A stretch of 64,000 bases of DNA from DASUPK01 sp963774305 (GCA_963774305.1 CAVZEM010000004.1:62001-126000); one strand, 5' to 3'; positions 23,351 to 32,137 are shown, counted from the first letter of the stretch. The notes: a model not told the origin generated them from the sequence alone. Translations and numbers: made by a program.

Positions 23351-25927
23351 ATGCTTGCAGACCGCATTTTCGGCGCGCCGGAGCGGCGAGACCCGCCCCG
23401 GCGCAAGAGGCAGCCTGCGCGCGCGCAAAAGCGGCGTGGTGGTGCCCGACGTCGTCCCGCCGCGCGCGGGCGCGGCCGGACCTCCCCGGAGGTGATGCAG
23501 CGCCGCCTGGACCTGGCCGGCCTCTGCTGCATCGGCCTGGCGGTCTATCTGGGGTACGTCATCTACCTGGGCTGGAACGGGGGGGCCGTCGGGAACGGCT
23601 CCGAGACGGCACTCGACTACGCCGTCGGCGCCGGCGGGGTGGTGGTACCGGTGGCCCTCGGCCTTGCCGGGATCGGCCTGATCCTGAGGCCGTTCCTGCC
23701 GTCGCCGAAGTCGGTCGCGGTGGGGGTGGCGGCGATAGCCGCCGGGCTCCTGCTGGCGCTCGCCGCGCAGACCGCCGGACTCGGCCCCGACGGCGTGCGG
23801 AAGGGCGTCTTCGACCCGAGCTTCTTCCCGCACCATGGCGGCGGCGTGGGGGAGGTCCTGTACTGGGCCACAACCACGCTCTTCCAGCGCCTCGGCGCGC
23901 AGATCATCGCCGTGCTCCTCCTGGTCTCCGGCCTGCTGTTGCTCACCGGCCGCTCCGTCTCGGACATGGTCCGGGCGGGGAGGCGCGGCTTCGACCGCGC
24001 CAAGCGCGGCACCGTCGGCTTCGCGACGGCGATCAAGGAGAGCCGGGTCCACACCGACCCCGACCTGATAGACACGACGCCCGCCGACACGGAGCCCGTC
24101 TTCGGCCCGCCTGAGCCGGTCGCTGACGGGGACGACTTCCAGGTCCTGGTCGGCGGGGATGAGCAGGCGACCGAGAAGGTCGCGAACTTCGACGAGGCCG
24201 TCCGGGTCGCGGAGGAGCCCGACACGAGCGAGCTGGAGGACCTCGAGGAACAGGACGAAGCTTTCAGGGTTGCCAGGGCAGATGAGCCCAAACCCGCCGG
24301 CCCCGGAAGCGAAGCTGAGGAGCCGGCGGATGATGGCGAAGCCGTCGACGAGCCCGTTCCACTCACCCCAATGGGTCAACCACGAAGCGGGGTCACCGAG
24401 TCCGAGGAGATCGACTACGAGGTGCCCTCGCCGGAGGCGGTCCTGGAGCGTGGCGCGCCCGACAAGGGCCCCGACAAGCAGGACCACGAGGCGATCGCCC
24501 GCAACCTGCTGGAGACGCTCGGCCACTTCGGCGTGGAGGCGAAGATCGTCGGTACGGTCACCGGCCCCCACGTGAGCCGGTACGAGCTCAAGCTCGCTCC
24601 GGGCACCAAGGTCTCGAAGATCACCCAGCTCAAGGACGACCTGGCCTACGCACTGGCCTCGACCGACATCCGGATCCTGGCGCCCATTCCGGGCAAGCAG
24701 GCGGTCGGCGTCGAGGTCCCGAACCAGCGCCGCCGCCTCGTCCGCCTGGGCGACATCTACGGCGGCCGCCCACAGGGAGGCTCGCCACTGGTCGCCTGGC
24801 TGGGCAAGGACATCTCGGGCAGCGCTGTCTGGACCGACCTCCAGAAGATGCCCCATGCCCTGATCGCCGGCACCACCGGGTCGGGCAAGTCCGGCAGTGT
24901 CAACGCGATCCTCAGCTCGATCCTGCTGCACGCCTCTCCCAACGAGGTGCGGATGGTCCTGGTCGACCCGAAGCGGGTGGAGCTCAACCACTACGAGAAG
25001 ATCCCGCACCTGCTCACGCCGGTCGTCACCTCTCCGCGGCTGGCGGCCAACGTCCTCAACAACCTGATCGCCGAGATGGAGAGCCGCTACCAGATCATGG
25101 AGCTGGCCCGGTCCCGCAACCTCGGCGAGCTCAACCGGGTGCGAGAGCGCGAGGGCGAGGCGCCGCTTCCCTACATCCTCTGCGTGATCGACGAGCTCGC
25201 GGACCTGATGATGGTCTCCCCGGCCGAGGTGGAGGACGCGATCATTCGTCTCGCGCAGAAGGCCCGGGCGGTCGGAATCCACCTGCTGCTGGCGACGCAG
25301 CGCCCCTCGACGGACATCATCACCGGGACGATCAAGGTCAACATCCCCTCGCGGATCGCGTTCGCCGTCTCCTCACAGGTCGACTCGCGCGTGATCCTCG
25401 ACCAGGGCGGCGCCGAGACGCTGCTCGGCCAGGGGGACATGCTCTTCCGCCCGGCGGGAACGTCGAAGATGCAGCGGATCCAGGGCGCCTTCATCACGGA
25501 GGCCGAGATCGCGAAGCTCACCGAGCACTGGTCGGCGCAGGGCGAGCCGGACTTCGCCCACGAGCTGCTCGACACGCCCCAGATCTCGAAGGACGAGGGC
25601 GACGCCGACGACGATTTCGATCCGGATTCCGACGACCTGCTGGATCAGGCCGCGCAACTGGTGGTGGAGAGCGGCACCGCGTCCGTCTCGATGATCCAGC
25701 GCCGCCTGCGCGTCGGCTACACGCGCGCCGGACGCCTGATCGACATGCTCGAGCGCCGGGGGATCATCTCCGGGTACGAGGGCTCGAAGCCGCGCCAGGT
25801 GCTGGTCTCCCTCGCGGACCTGCCGCGGGCGCTCGGCGGAGGGGAGGGTCCAACACCGGCTGGGGAAGGTGAGCCCGAGCCGGTGGCTGCGCCCGGCGAC
25901 GCTACTGACCGTCGATTGCAGCATTGA
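23351..25927 (+). CDS. ftsK: DNA translocase FtsK/SpoIIIE
   Basis: Septal DNA pump that clears and aligns chromosomes during division. From ATG 23351 the protein has an Arg/Lys-rich cytoplasmic start (about 1-55) and four membrane segments (about 60-215). An acidic/Pro linker of about 140 residues follows. The motor has Walker A GTTGSGKS (507-514) and Walker B-type YILCVIDELADLMM. It ends with the gamma winged-helix (ASVSMIQRRLRVGYTRAGRLIDMLERRGI), which reads KOPS-like sites in homologues. Total 858 residues. A GTG six bases upstream and ATG 23306 are alternative starts. Confidence 0.96.
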   Translation: MLADRIFGAPERRDPPRRKRQPARAQKRRGGARRRPAARGRGRTSPEVMQRRLDLAGLCCIGLAVYLGYVIYLGWNGGAVGNGSETALDYAVGAGGVVVPVALGLAGIGLILRPFLPSPKSVAVGVAAIAAGLLLALAAQTAGLGPDGVRKGVFDPSFFPHHGGGVGEVLYWATTTLFQRLGAQIIAVLLLVSGLLLLTGRSVSDMVRAGRRGFDRAKRGTVGFATAIKESRVHTDPDLIDTTPADTEPVFGPPEPVADGDDFQVLVGGDEQATEKVANFDEAVRVAEEPDTSELEDLEEQDEAFRVARADEPKPAGPGSEAEEPADDGEAVDEPVPLTPMGQPRSGVTESEEIDYEVPSPEAVLERGAPDKGPDKQDHEAIARNLLETLGHFGVEAKIVGTVTGPHVSRYELKLAPGTKVSKITQLKDDLAYALASTDIRILAPIPGKQAVGVEVPNQRRRLVRLGDIYGGRPQGGSPLVAWLGKDISGSAVWTDLQKMPHALIAGTTGSGKSGSVNAILSSILLHASPNEVRMVLVDPKRVELNHYEKIPHLLTPVVTSPRLAANVLNNLIAEMESRYQIMELARSRNLGELNRVREREGEAPLPYILCVIDELADLMMVSPAEVEDAIIRLAQKARAVGIHLLLATQRPSTDIITGTIKVNIPSRIAFAVSSQVDSRVILDQGGAETLLGQGDMLFRPAGTSKMQRIQGAFITEAEIAKLTEHWSAQGEPDFAHELLDTPQISKDEGDADDDFDPDSDDLLDQAAQLVVESGTASVSMIQRRLRVGYTRAGRLIDMLERRGIISGYEGSKPRQVLVSLADLPRALGGGEGPTPAGEGEPEPVAAPGDATDRRLQH

Positions 25928-26038
25928 GGGTGCTATAGCCCCTGAAAGGCTGCAAACGACCGGTTTTCACGTCCTGCCCCTCTTCATTGCCGCCTTTGTC
26001 TCAGGCCCCCGGCGACGCGCGTCCGCGAGAATGGCCGC

Positions 26039-27316
26039 GTGAGCGTTCGCGCGGGAATCCTCGTCACGGGCACCGAGGTGCTGAGCGGCTACGTCACGGA
26101 CCGCAACGGCCCCTGGATCTCCGAGCAGCTTGCCGACCTCGGGGTCGAGGTTGCGGAGATCACGGTGGTCGGGGACCGACCCGAGGACCTGGAGGCCGCC
26201 ATGCGGCACATGCGCGACGAGGGGCTCGACCTGATCTTCACGAGCGGCGGTCTCGGGCCGACCGCGGATGACCTGACCGCCGAGGTGGTGGGGAGGTTCG
26301 CCGGGCGCGAGCTGGTCCTCGACGAGCAGATGGAGCAGAAGATCGCCGACATCATCGCCCGGTACGCGCGGCGGCTGCGCTTCGATCCGGAGGCCGTCCG
26401 TGAGGCCAACCGCAAGCAGGCGATGGTGCCCGAGGGTGCGGTCGCGATCGACCCGGCGGGAACGGCTCCCGGTCTCGTCGTCCCGGCCGATGGTCAGGTG
26501 GTGATCGTCCTGCCGGGGCCGCCGCGCGAGCTGCAGGAGATGTGGCCGCGAGCGCTGGCCGCGCCTCCGGCCCAGGAGGTCCTGGTCCGCGCCGAGCCCT
26601 ACAGGACGATGTCGATCCGGATGTTCGGGATCCCCGAGTCCGAGCTGGCCAAGGCCCTGCGCGAGATCGAGGACGAGGGCGTGTCGCTGGAGCAGCTCGA
26701 GGTCACCACTTGTCTGCGCGGCGGCGAGCTGGTCACCGACGTCCGACACCGCGAGGGATCCGAGCCGGCCGCGGAGGGCCTGCGCGCGGGCCTGGCAGAG
26801 CGGCTCGGCCAGTTCACCTACACCGAGAGCGGGGAGTCGATCGAGGAGGTCGTCTTCCGGCTGCTGGGTGACCGGATGATCGCGGTCGCCGAGTCCGAGA
26901 GCGGGGGACTGCTGGCGGGGCGCCTGACGCTTCGCCCCGGATCGTCGAAGTGGTTCGCCGGCGGGGTGGTCTCCTACTCGAACGAGTCCAAGGTGAAGCT
27001 GCTCGGCGTCGACGCCGAGCTGATCGAGAGCAAGGGCGCCGTGTCGCCGGAGGTCGCCGAAGCGATGGCCGATGGAGCGCTCGAGCGCTTCGGCGCCGAC
27101 GTCGCCTGCTCGGTCACCGGCGTCGCCGGCCCGGACGGCGGCACGGAGGAGAAGCCCGTCGGATACGTCTGCTTCTGCGCGAAGACCTCGGCCGGCGATC
27201 AGCTCGCCCGTGATCCGGTGCTCCCAGGAAACCGCACGGACGTCCGCGAGCGATCCGTCGTCGTGGCGCTCCACCTGACTCGCTACCTGCTGGAGGGACG
27301 GGAGCCGCCGCGGTGA
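26039..27316 (+). CDS. cinA: CinA-family protein (COG1058 domain + PncC-like nicotinamide-nucleotide amidase domain)
   Basis: N-terminal MoaB/COG1058 domain (GILVTGTEVLSGYVTDRNG, TSGGLGPTADDLTAEVV, ILPGPPRELQEMW) joined to a C-terminal CinA/PncC domain (about 265-420; GGVVSYSNESKVKLLGV, SVTGVAGPDGGTEEKPVG). Homologues hydrolyse ADP-ribose and deamidate NMN for NAD salvage. Odd point: the usual AESCTGG active-site motif reads AESESGG here, so the Cys and Thr are replaced by Glu and Ser; amidase activity may be altered. GTG start. It overlaps the next gene by 4 bp (GTGA). Located between ftsK and thpR-recA, consistent with the classic cinA-recA neighbourhood. Confidence 0.92.
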   Translation: MSVRAGILVTGTEVLSGYVTDRNGPWISEQLADLGVEVAEITVVGDRPEDLEAAMRHMRDEGLDLIFTSGGLGPTADDLTAEVVGRFAGRELVLDEQMEQKIADIIARYARRLRFDPEAVREANRKQAMVPEGAVAIDPAGTAPGLVVPADGQVVIVLPGPPRELQEMWPRALAAPPAQEVLVRAEPYRTMSIRMFGIPESELAKALREIEDEGVSLEQLEVTTCLRGGELVTDVRHREGSEPAAEGLRAGLAERLGQFTYTESGESIEEVVFRLLGDRMIAVAESESGGLLAGRLTLRPGSSKWFAGGVVSYSNESKVKLLGVDAELIESKGAVSPEVAEAMADGALERFGADVACSVTGVAGPDGGTEEKPVGYVCFCAKTSAGDQLARDPVLPGNRTDVRERSVVVALHLTRYLLEGREPPR

Positions 27317-28248
27317 GGCGCGCCGCGGCGCGGGGGGTGAGCGGGCTCATCGCCTCGCTGGCTCTGGCTACGCTCGTTCCGGCCGGGGCCGCGGCTGCGG
27401 ATTCCGGCCAGACACCCGCAAGCGGGGACTTCGCCGGACTGGTCGCCCTCCCGAACGGCCATCGCCTCTATCTCGAATGCCACGGCAGCGGCTCTCCGAC
27501 CGTGATCTTCGAAGCCGGTCTGCGGAGCAGGGGCGACATCTGGGACTGGTCGCGCGCCGCCGGCGCAGGCACCGGCGTCTTCCCGCTGGTCACGCCGTTC
27601 ACGCACGCCTGCATCTACGACCGACCCGGGACGCTCGCCCAGTTTCCCGACGTCAGCCGGAGCGACCCGGTCCCGATGCCGCGGAGCACCGGAGAGGTGG
27701 CGAGCGATCTGCACGAGCTGCTCGAGGCTGCGGGGGTGCCGGGCCCGTACGTGATGGTAGGGGCCTCGACGGGCGGCCTGATCGTGCGCGATTATGCCGC
27801 CGTCTATCCCTGGGAGGTGTCGGGACTGGTACTGGTCGACGCAATCTCCGAGGCGATGGAGGGGCTGATGAAGCCGTCTCAGTTCGCTCGGTACAACCTG
27901 TACTACCTTCAGTCGCCCTCACCCGATGCCGCGCAGTACGACGCGCTGGAGGCGATCGACTTCTACCAGAGCTTCGCCGAGATCAAGCCGAGACGGCGCC
28001 AGGCGCGCCATACGCCGATGGTCGTGATCTCGGCCGACTACGGCTTCGGCACGCCCGCCGGAGTGTCGCGGCACTTCGCCGGGGTCGTGAACCGGACCTG
28101 GAAGCGCGGCCAGCGCTACCTGGCCTCGCTCCGGCCGAAGACGAAGCACGTGATCGCCTCTGGCAGCGGTCATCAGATCCACGTCAACGAGCCGGAGTTG
28201 GTGGCGCGCTATGTACTGGGAATGGTCGCGAGGGCTCGTGGGATCTGA
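27313..28248 (+). CDS. Secreted alpha/beta hydrolase
   Basis: Precursor of 311 residues with a signal peptide (RRAAARG, hydrophobic LIASLALATLVPAGAAA, likely cleavage after AAA-D). The mature part is an alpha/beta hydrolase: nucleophile elbow VGASTGG, acid likely in VLVDAIS or a later strand, and a C-terminal His in SGSGHQIHVNEPELV. The overall style resembles haloperoxidase/esterase-like proteins with LYLECHGSGSPTVIFEAG. The substrate is unknown. GTG start coupled to cinA (4-bp overlap); it overlaps the following lipoprotein gene slightly. Confidence 0.85.
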   Translation: MRRAAARGVSGLIASLALATLVPAGAAAADSGQTPASGDFAGLVALPNGHRLYLECHGSGSPTVIFEAGLRSRGDIWDWSRAAGAGTGVFPLVTPFTHACIYDRPGTLAQFPDVSRSDPVPMPRSTGEVASDLHELLEAAGVPGPYVMVGASTGGLIVRDYAAVYPWEVSGLVLVDAISEAMEGLMKPSQFARYNLYYLQSPSPDAAQYDALEAIDFYQSFAEIKPRRRQARHTPMVVISADYGFGTPAGVSRHFAGVVNRTWKRGQRYLASLRPKTKHVIASGSGHQIHVNEPELVARYVLGMVARARGI

Positions 28249-28792
28249 CCGACGCCTGCTCGCCGTGGTCGTCGGCGTCGCCGCGCTGGCGCTGACGGCG
28301 CTCGGTTGCGGCGCCGACACGACGACGGCCGACCGGCGCCAGGCGCTCGAGGACTATGTCGCGGCGGTCCAGCCGATCCGGCTGGGGATCAATGAGCTTT
28401 TGGACAAGGCGGATCCCGTCCTCGAGGGCTACCGCGACGGCGACCTGAGCGCGGCCCAGGCCGAGCGGCGGATGGGCCGGATCGAGCGCGGCGCCGCCGG
28501 CTACGCCGTGAAGATCGCGGATGTCGAGCCGGTGCCCGACGAGATGCACGCCGCCCAGGACGCGTACGCCCACACCTTCGTACTTCAGGACACCTACCTG
28601 AGCGCGCTGGTCGCGGCGCTGAAGGACCGCGCCTTCGACGAGCTGCCCCATTTCCAGAACGAACAGCGCGCGGCGATCATCGCCTGGCGAACGCGCCTGC
28701 AGGTGCTGGCGAACCGCTGGGGCGCGGAGCTCCCGGCGAACCTGCAGATCGCCGGCCGCGGGGAGATCTCCCCGGCCCCGACCGGCGACTAG
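28238..28792 (+). CDS. Putative lipoprotein, unknown function
   Basis: The N-terminus has two Arg followed by a hydrophobic stretch and a lipobox (VGVAALALTALGC), predicting lipidation on Cys. The mature part (about 165 residues) is mostly helical, with no cysteine and no recognised domain (DYVAAVQPIRLGINELLDKAD, AAQDAYAHTFVLQDTYLSALVAALKD). GTG 28238 gives a compact signal peptide and an 11-bp overlap with the hydrolase stop; ATG 28211 would give nine extra residues. Probably surface-exposed and co-transcribed with the hydrolase. Confidence 0.7.
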   Translation: MGSDRRLLAVVVGVAALALTALGCGADTTTADRRQALEDYVAAVQPIRLGINELLDKADPVLEGYRDGDLSAAQAERRMGRIERGAAGYAVKIADVEPVPDEMHAAQDAYAHTFVLQDTYLSALVAALKDRAFDELPHFQNEQRAAIIAWRTRLQVLANRWGAELPANLQIAGRGEISPAPTGD

Positions 28793-28885
28793 AGGGGAGA
28801 GACACAGCGGGTCGGGCCTCAACCGCTGGATGGCGAAGCGTCCAGGAGCGGTCGTTGCGGCCGGAGCGGGGATTAGCGTTCGGGC

Positions 28886-29506
28886 GTGGCCAAGGAGAGG
28901 CTCAAGAGCCCCAGGGCGCGGCTGTTCGTGGCCCTCGAGTTGCCGCAGGACGTCCGCACGGGCGTCGTCGAGTGGCAGCAGAGCGCCCTCGCCGATCCCG
29001 CCCTGCGGATCGTGAGGCCCGAGGCGCTTCACATCACGCTCGTCTTCCTCGGTTACCAGGCCGAGAAGGACACCAAGAAGATCGCCAAGGCGGCCTTCGC
29101 CACCGACGCCGAGGCTCCCGCCGTTGAGTTGGCGGCGGACCCGGTGGGCGTTCCGCCGGGGAAGCGGCCGCGGCTGATCGCCCTGGGGGCGAACTCGGAG
29201 GAGACCGTGGCGCTGCAGGCCGGGGTGGAGGAGCGCCTGGTCGCCGCCGGCTTCCATGAGCCGGAGAAGCGGGCGTTCTGGCCGCACGTGACCGTGGCGC
29301 GGGTCAAGCCGGAGGCGCGGGGGAGCCGGAAGGCCGCCCTGATCAGGAATCAGCCGCATCCGCTACCCGAACATATGTTCCGGTTCTTCCGTCCGACACG
29401 TCTGGTGCTCTTCAAGTCCCACCTGCGCAGGACCGGTGCGGAGTATGAGCCGATGGCCGAGTTGGAGCTTCCGACCGCCCACGATGACCAAGAGACAGAG
29501 AGGTGA
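28886..29506 (+). CDS. thpR: RNA 2',3'-cyclic phosphodiesterase (2'-5' RNA ligase family)
   Basis: 2H phosphoesterase of 206 residues with the paired catalytic motifs HITLVFLG (about 51-58) and HVTVARVK (about 133-140). Homologues open 2',3'-cyclic phosphates and reverse 2'-5' ligation of tRNA halves. GTG start. The 3' end overlaps a possible GTG start of recA and contains an SOS box (29369-29380), so part of the recA control region is inside this gene. A cinA-thpR-recA order is common in high-GC Gram-positive bacteria. Confidence 0.92.
   Translation: MAKERLKSPRARLFVALELPQDVRTGVVEWQQSALADPALRIVRPEALHITLVFLGYQAEKDTKKIAKAAFATDAEAPAVELAADPVGVPPGKRPRLIALGANSEETVALQAGVEERLVAAGFHEPEKRAFWPHVTVARVKPEARGSRKAALIRNQPHPLPEHMFRFFRPTRLVLFKSHLRRTGAEYEPMAELELPTAHDDQETER
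29369..29380. promoter_or_regulatory. LexA (SOS) box for recA, inside thpR
   Basis: GAAC-ATAT-GTTC, with C before and C after (CGAACATATGTTCC), matches the Gram-positive/actinobacterial LexA consensus CGAACRNRYGTTYG at nearly every position. It lies 131 bp upstream of the recA ATG and within the thpR coding sequence, so recA probably has an internal, LexA-controlled promoter here. Confidence 0.75.
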
Positions 29507-29511
29507 GTGAA

Positions 29512-30678
29512 ATGGCAGATCAGAAGCCCAACTTGAGAGAGGCCGGCGAGAAGGACGCGAAGGCCCGCGACCAGGCGCTGCAGGCGGCCGTCAAGCAGAT
29601 CGAGCAGAACTTCGGGCAGGGCGCACTGATGACGCTGGGCGACATCGGCGGATTGAACGTGGAGTCGATCTCCACCGGCGCGCTGCCGCTGGACATCGCC
29701 CTCGGCGTCGGCGGGGTGCCGCGGGGCCGAATCGTCGAGATCTTCGGGCCGGAGTCGTCCGGTAAGACGACGCTCGTCTACCACATCATCGCCGAGGCCC
29801 AGGCCCGCGGAGGGGTCTGCGCCTTCATCGACACCGAGCACGCGCTCGATCCCGTCTACGCGCGGAAGATCGGTGTCAACACCGACGAGCTGATGATCTC
29901 CCAGCCCGACTACGGGGAGCAGGCGCTCGAGATCGTCGACGTCCTGGTGCGCTCCGGCGCCGTCGACGTCATCGCGGTGGACTCCGTCGCCGCGCTCACC
30001 CCGCGGGTGGAGCTCGAGGGGCAGATGGGCGATTCCCACGTCGGCCTGCAGGCCCGCCTGATGTCGCAGGCGCTGCGCAAGCTGGCAGGCAACCTGAACC
30101 GCGCCAACACGATCTGCCTGTTCACCAACCAGATCCGCGAGAAGATCGGCGTCATGTTCGGCTCGCCGGAGACCCAGCCGGGCGGCCGGGCGCTCAAGTT
30201 CTATTCCTCGCAGCGCCTCGACATCCGCAGGATCGAGACCCTCAAGGAGGGCACCGAGGCGGTCGGCAACCGGGTCCGCGTCAAGGTCGTGAAGAACAAG
30301 GTGGCGCCTCCGTTCCGCCAGGCCGAGTTCGACATCGAGTACGGCGTCGGGATCTCGAAGGAGGGCGGCCTGCTCGACATGGCGCTGGAGCACGACCTGA
30401 TCCAGAAGTCCGGTTCCTTCTTCTCCTACGGCGAGACGCGGCTCGGTCAGGGCCGCAACAACACCAAGGAGTTCCTCCGCGACAACCCGGAGTTGGCCGC
30501 GGAGCTCGAGCGAAAGATCCACGAGAAGCTCGGGATAGGCGAGGAAGGCGAGGCGGAGAAGGCGGTGGAAAACGGCAAGCCGGACACCGCAGTCAAGGCG
30601 GTGCCGGAGGAGCAGGCCGAGGAGTCCAAGCCGGCCAAGAAGCCCGACGCAAAGAAGCCCGAGAAGAAGGCCGCCTAG
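29512..30678 (+). CDS. recA: Recombinase RecA
   Basis: Strand-exchange recombinase and LexA co-protease. The start is ATG 29512, preceded by AGAGAGGTGAG at good spacing; the GTG at 29503 is less likely. The Walker A motif GPESSGKTT is at 79-87, MAW-type core segments are intact (IDTEHALDPVYARKIGVN, DSVAALTPRVELEG, NQIREKIGVMFGSPE), and no intein interrupts them. The tail (about 345-388) is Glu/Lys/Pro/Ala-rich, ending KKPEKKAA, and basic rather than acidic as in E. coli. recX starts 9 bp downstream. Confidence 0.98.
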   Translation: MADQKPNLREAGEKDAKARDQALQAAVKQIEQNFGQGALMTLGDIGGLNVESISTGALPLDIALGVGGVPRGRIVEIFGPESSGKTTLVYHIIAEAQARGGVCAFIDTEHALDPVYARKIGVNTDELMISQPDYGEQALEIVDVLVRSGAVDVIAVDSVAALTPRVELEGQMGDSHVGLQARLMSQALRKLAGNLNRANTICLFTNQIREKIGVMFGSPETQPGGRALKFYSSQRLDIRRIETLKEGTEAVGNRVRVKVVKNKVAPPFRQAEFDIEYGVGISKEGGLLDMALEHDLIQKSGSFFSYGETRLGQGRNNTKEFLRDNPELAAELERKIHEKLGIGEEGEAEKAVENGKPDTAVKAVPEEQAEESKPAKKPDAKKPEKKAA

Positions 30679-30687
30679 CTCGCGTCC

Positions 30688-31152
30688 GTGGGCGGGCGCC
30701 AGGAGGATCCGTACGAGCTCGCCCTGCGGGCTCTGAGCTACAAGGAGCGCACCGAGTCGGAGCTGCGCGCCTGGCTCGCCGAGCGCGAGGTCGCCGAGGT
30801 CGAGATCGAGGAGGTGATCGCCCTGCTGATGGAGGCTGGCGCGATCGATGATGCGAGCTTCGCCTGCCGCTACGCGGAGGACAAGCGCCAGCTGGCGGGC
30901 TGGGGCCCGGACCGGATCACCGCGGCACTGGAGGGCCGCGGCGTCGCACGGCAGCACATCGACGCGGCCCTGGAGGGAGAGGACTCCGAGACGCAGTTGG
31001 AGCGCGCCGTCGCCCTGCTCGGGGACCGCGGGATGTCATGCGACGACGAGAGAGGGCGGGAGCGTGCCCTGGGGCTGCTCGTCCGGCGCGGATATCCCCT
31101 GGACCTCGCCTATGACGCGGTCAGAAGTGTCGAGCGCCCCTCGCGAAGATAG
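30688..31152 (+). CDS. recX: Regulatory protein RecX
   Basis: Modulator that binds RecA filaments. The 154-residue protein has the three-helix RecX repeats: DPYELALRALSYKERTESELRAWLAE, VIALLMEAGAIDDASFACRYAEDKRQLAGWGPDRI and the final repeat DERGRERALGLLVRRGYPLDLAYDAV. GTG start 9 bp after recA, giving recA-recX co-transcription and SOS control. Confidence 0.93.
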   Translation: MGGRQEDPYELALRALSYKERTESELRAWLAEREVAEVEIEEVIALLMEAGAIDDASFACRYAEDKRQLAGWGPDRITAALEGRGVARQHIDAALEGEDSETQLERAVALLGDRGMSCDDERGRERALGLLVRRGYPLDLAYDAVRSVERPSRR

Positions 31153-31164
31153 GATCCGCGCCGT

Positions 31165-31725
31165 ATGGACGGCAATTTCTTCTTCGTCATCGGAATCGTG
31201 CTGGTGGTCGCCGCCGTCGGAATCTCGTTCATCGGGATCCGCCGCAGCGACTCGTTCCCGCCGAGTCGCGGGGTCCTGCTCGGCGTGATCGCGCTGTTCG
31301 TGGCCATCGTCGGAACGACGATGGCCTTCGCGATCGTCAAGTCGGTGGACGAGCAGAACAAACGGAACGACGAGCTCGCCAAGGAGGAGGGGACGACCTC
31401 AACCACAGCAACGGGGCCGGTCGAGTCGCTCGACGTCTCCTCACCCTCCGACGGCTCTCTGGTCTACCAGCCCAACGGACTCCAGGCCAAGCCCGGCAAC
31501 GTGGAGATCACCTATGACAACCCCTCGCAGGTCCCGCACAGCATCGCCGTCGCAACCGCGAACGGGAACGTCCTGGGCCAGGTGCAGCCATTCACCAACG
31601 GCAAGCAGTCGGTCACTCTGACCAACCTGGCCCCGGGCAAGTACGTCTTCTACTGCACCGTCCCGGGCCATCGCGAGGCCGGGATGCAGGGTGACCTGAC
31701 GGTCCTGGGAGGACCGACGCCATAG
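31165..31725 (+). CDS. Membrane-anchored cupredoxin (plastocyanin/azurin-like)
   Basis: The first 65 residues form two membrane segments (FFFVIGIVLVVAAVGISFIGI and VLLGVIALFVAIVGTTMAFAI), followed by a linker and an extracytoplasmic cupredoxin domain of about 100 residues. The type-1 copper ligands are visible: His in NPSQVPHSIAVA, then Cys, His and Met in FYCTVPGHREAGM. It is a probable electron carrier or copper-binding protein in the cell envelope. It follows recX by 12 bp, but a functional tie to recombination is not expected. No oxidase gene is nearby. Confidence 0.85.
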   Translation: MDGNFFFVIGIVLVVAAVGISFIGIRRSDSFPPSRGVLLGVIALFVAIVGTTMAFAIVKSVDEQNKRNDELAKEEGTTSTTATGPVESLDVSSPSDGSLVYQPNGLQAKPGNVEITYDNPSQVPHSIAVATANGNVLGQVQPFTNGKQSVTLTNLAPGKYVFYCTVPGHREAGMQGDLTVLGGPTP

Positions 31726-31736
31726 GCAGAAGCTCG

Positions 31737-31761
31737 TATAGCCCCGCTTACGGGTGCTATA
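31737..31761. promoter_or_regulatory. Palindrome just upstream of the small HTH gene
   Basis: TATAGC-CCCG (31737-31746) pairs with CGGG-T-GCTATA (31751-31761): ten base pairs, one bulged T and a 4-base loop. It ends 8 bp before ATG 31770 and therefore could be an operator for the encoded HTH protein or an mRNA hairpin. No T-run follows, so termination of the cupredoxin gene is less likely. Confidence 0.5.
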
Positions 31762-31769
31762 CAGGCCGG

Positions 31770-32072
31770 ATGATCGCCGAGACCGAGGCGGAGCGCCTCA
31801 GGAAGGCTCATGCCGCCTTTGAGCGGGCGCGCGGGCGGGCCTGGGTCGAGCGGGTTCGGGTCGGCCTCGAGCACCGGCGCGCGATGCGCCGGATCGACGA
31901 GGACGTCGCTCGGGTGCGTCTCGGGCGGGACAGGCTGATCAGGGAGGCTGTGGCGGCCGGGGGCAGCTACCGGGAGGTGGCGGGCGCCCTGGGCCTCTCT
32001 CACAGCCGCATCCAGCAGATCGTCAGCGACCGCAAGCCCGCTCAATCTCGGAGCGGAGGGCGAAGCCCGTAG
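31770..32072 (+). CDS. Small helix-turn-helix protein (sigma-70 region 4-like)
   Basis: A 100-residue basic protein. Residues about 1-55 are a highly charged helical region (AERLRKAHAAFERARGRAWVERVRVGLEHRRAM). Residues about 64-87 form an HTH resembling sigma region 4 (AGGSYREVAGALGLSHSRIQQIV). It could be a DNA-binding regulator. The last codons (SGGRSP) lie inside copy B of the REP-like repeat, so the natural C-terminus may have been replaced by repeat insertion. Confidence 0.7.
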   Translation: MIAETEAERLRKAHAAFERARGRAWVERVRVGLEHRRAMRRIDEDVARVRLGRDRLIREAVAAGGSYREVAGALGLSHSRIQQIVSDRKPAQSRSGGRSP

Positions 32073-32110
32073 CGACTTGAGTTGGGCGGGCGCAGGCGGT
32101 CGCGCCTGAT
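32050..32110 (+). repeat. REP-like repeat, copy B
   Basis: Starts GGAGCGGAGGGCGAAGCCCG then TAGCGACTTG and a stem CAGGCG/CGCCTG (32093-32098 with 32103-32108). Compared with copies A and C the first 30 bases are nearly invariant, while the stem sequence differs but stays paired. The copy begins inside the 3' end of the HTH gene and ends 27 bp before miaB. Confidence 0.85.
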
Positions 32111-32137
32111 GCCGAAGGGGTCTAAATTTGCCCAACC

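Noticed and set aside
23339..25282. 647-codon minus-strand open frame antisense to ftsK
   Set aside because: It is a shadow of ftsK: high GC leaves the opposite frame open, and the product has no recognisable domain while ftsK has all motifs.
25930..25975. GCTATAGC palindrome after ftsK as an operator related to the one at 31737
   Set aside because: Only 8-10 bases are shared and the context differs; likely chance.
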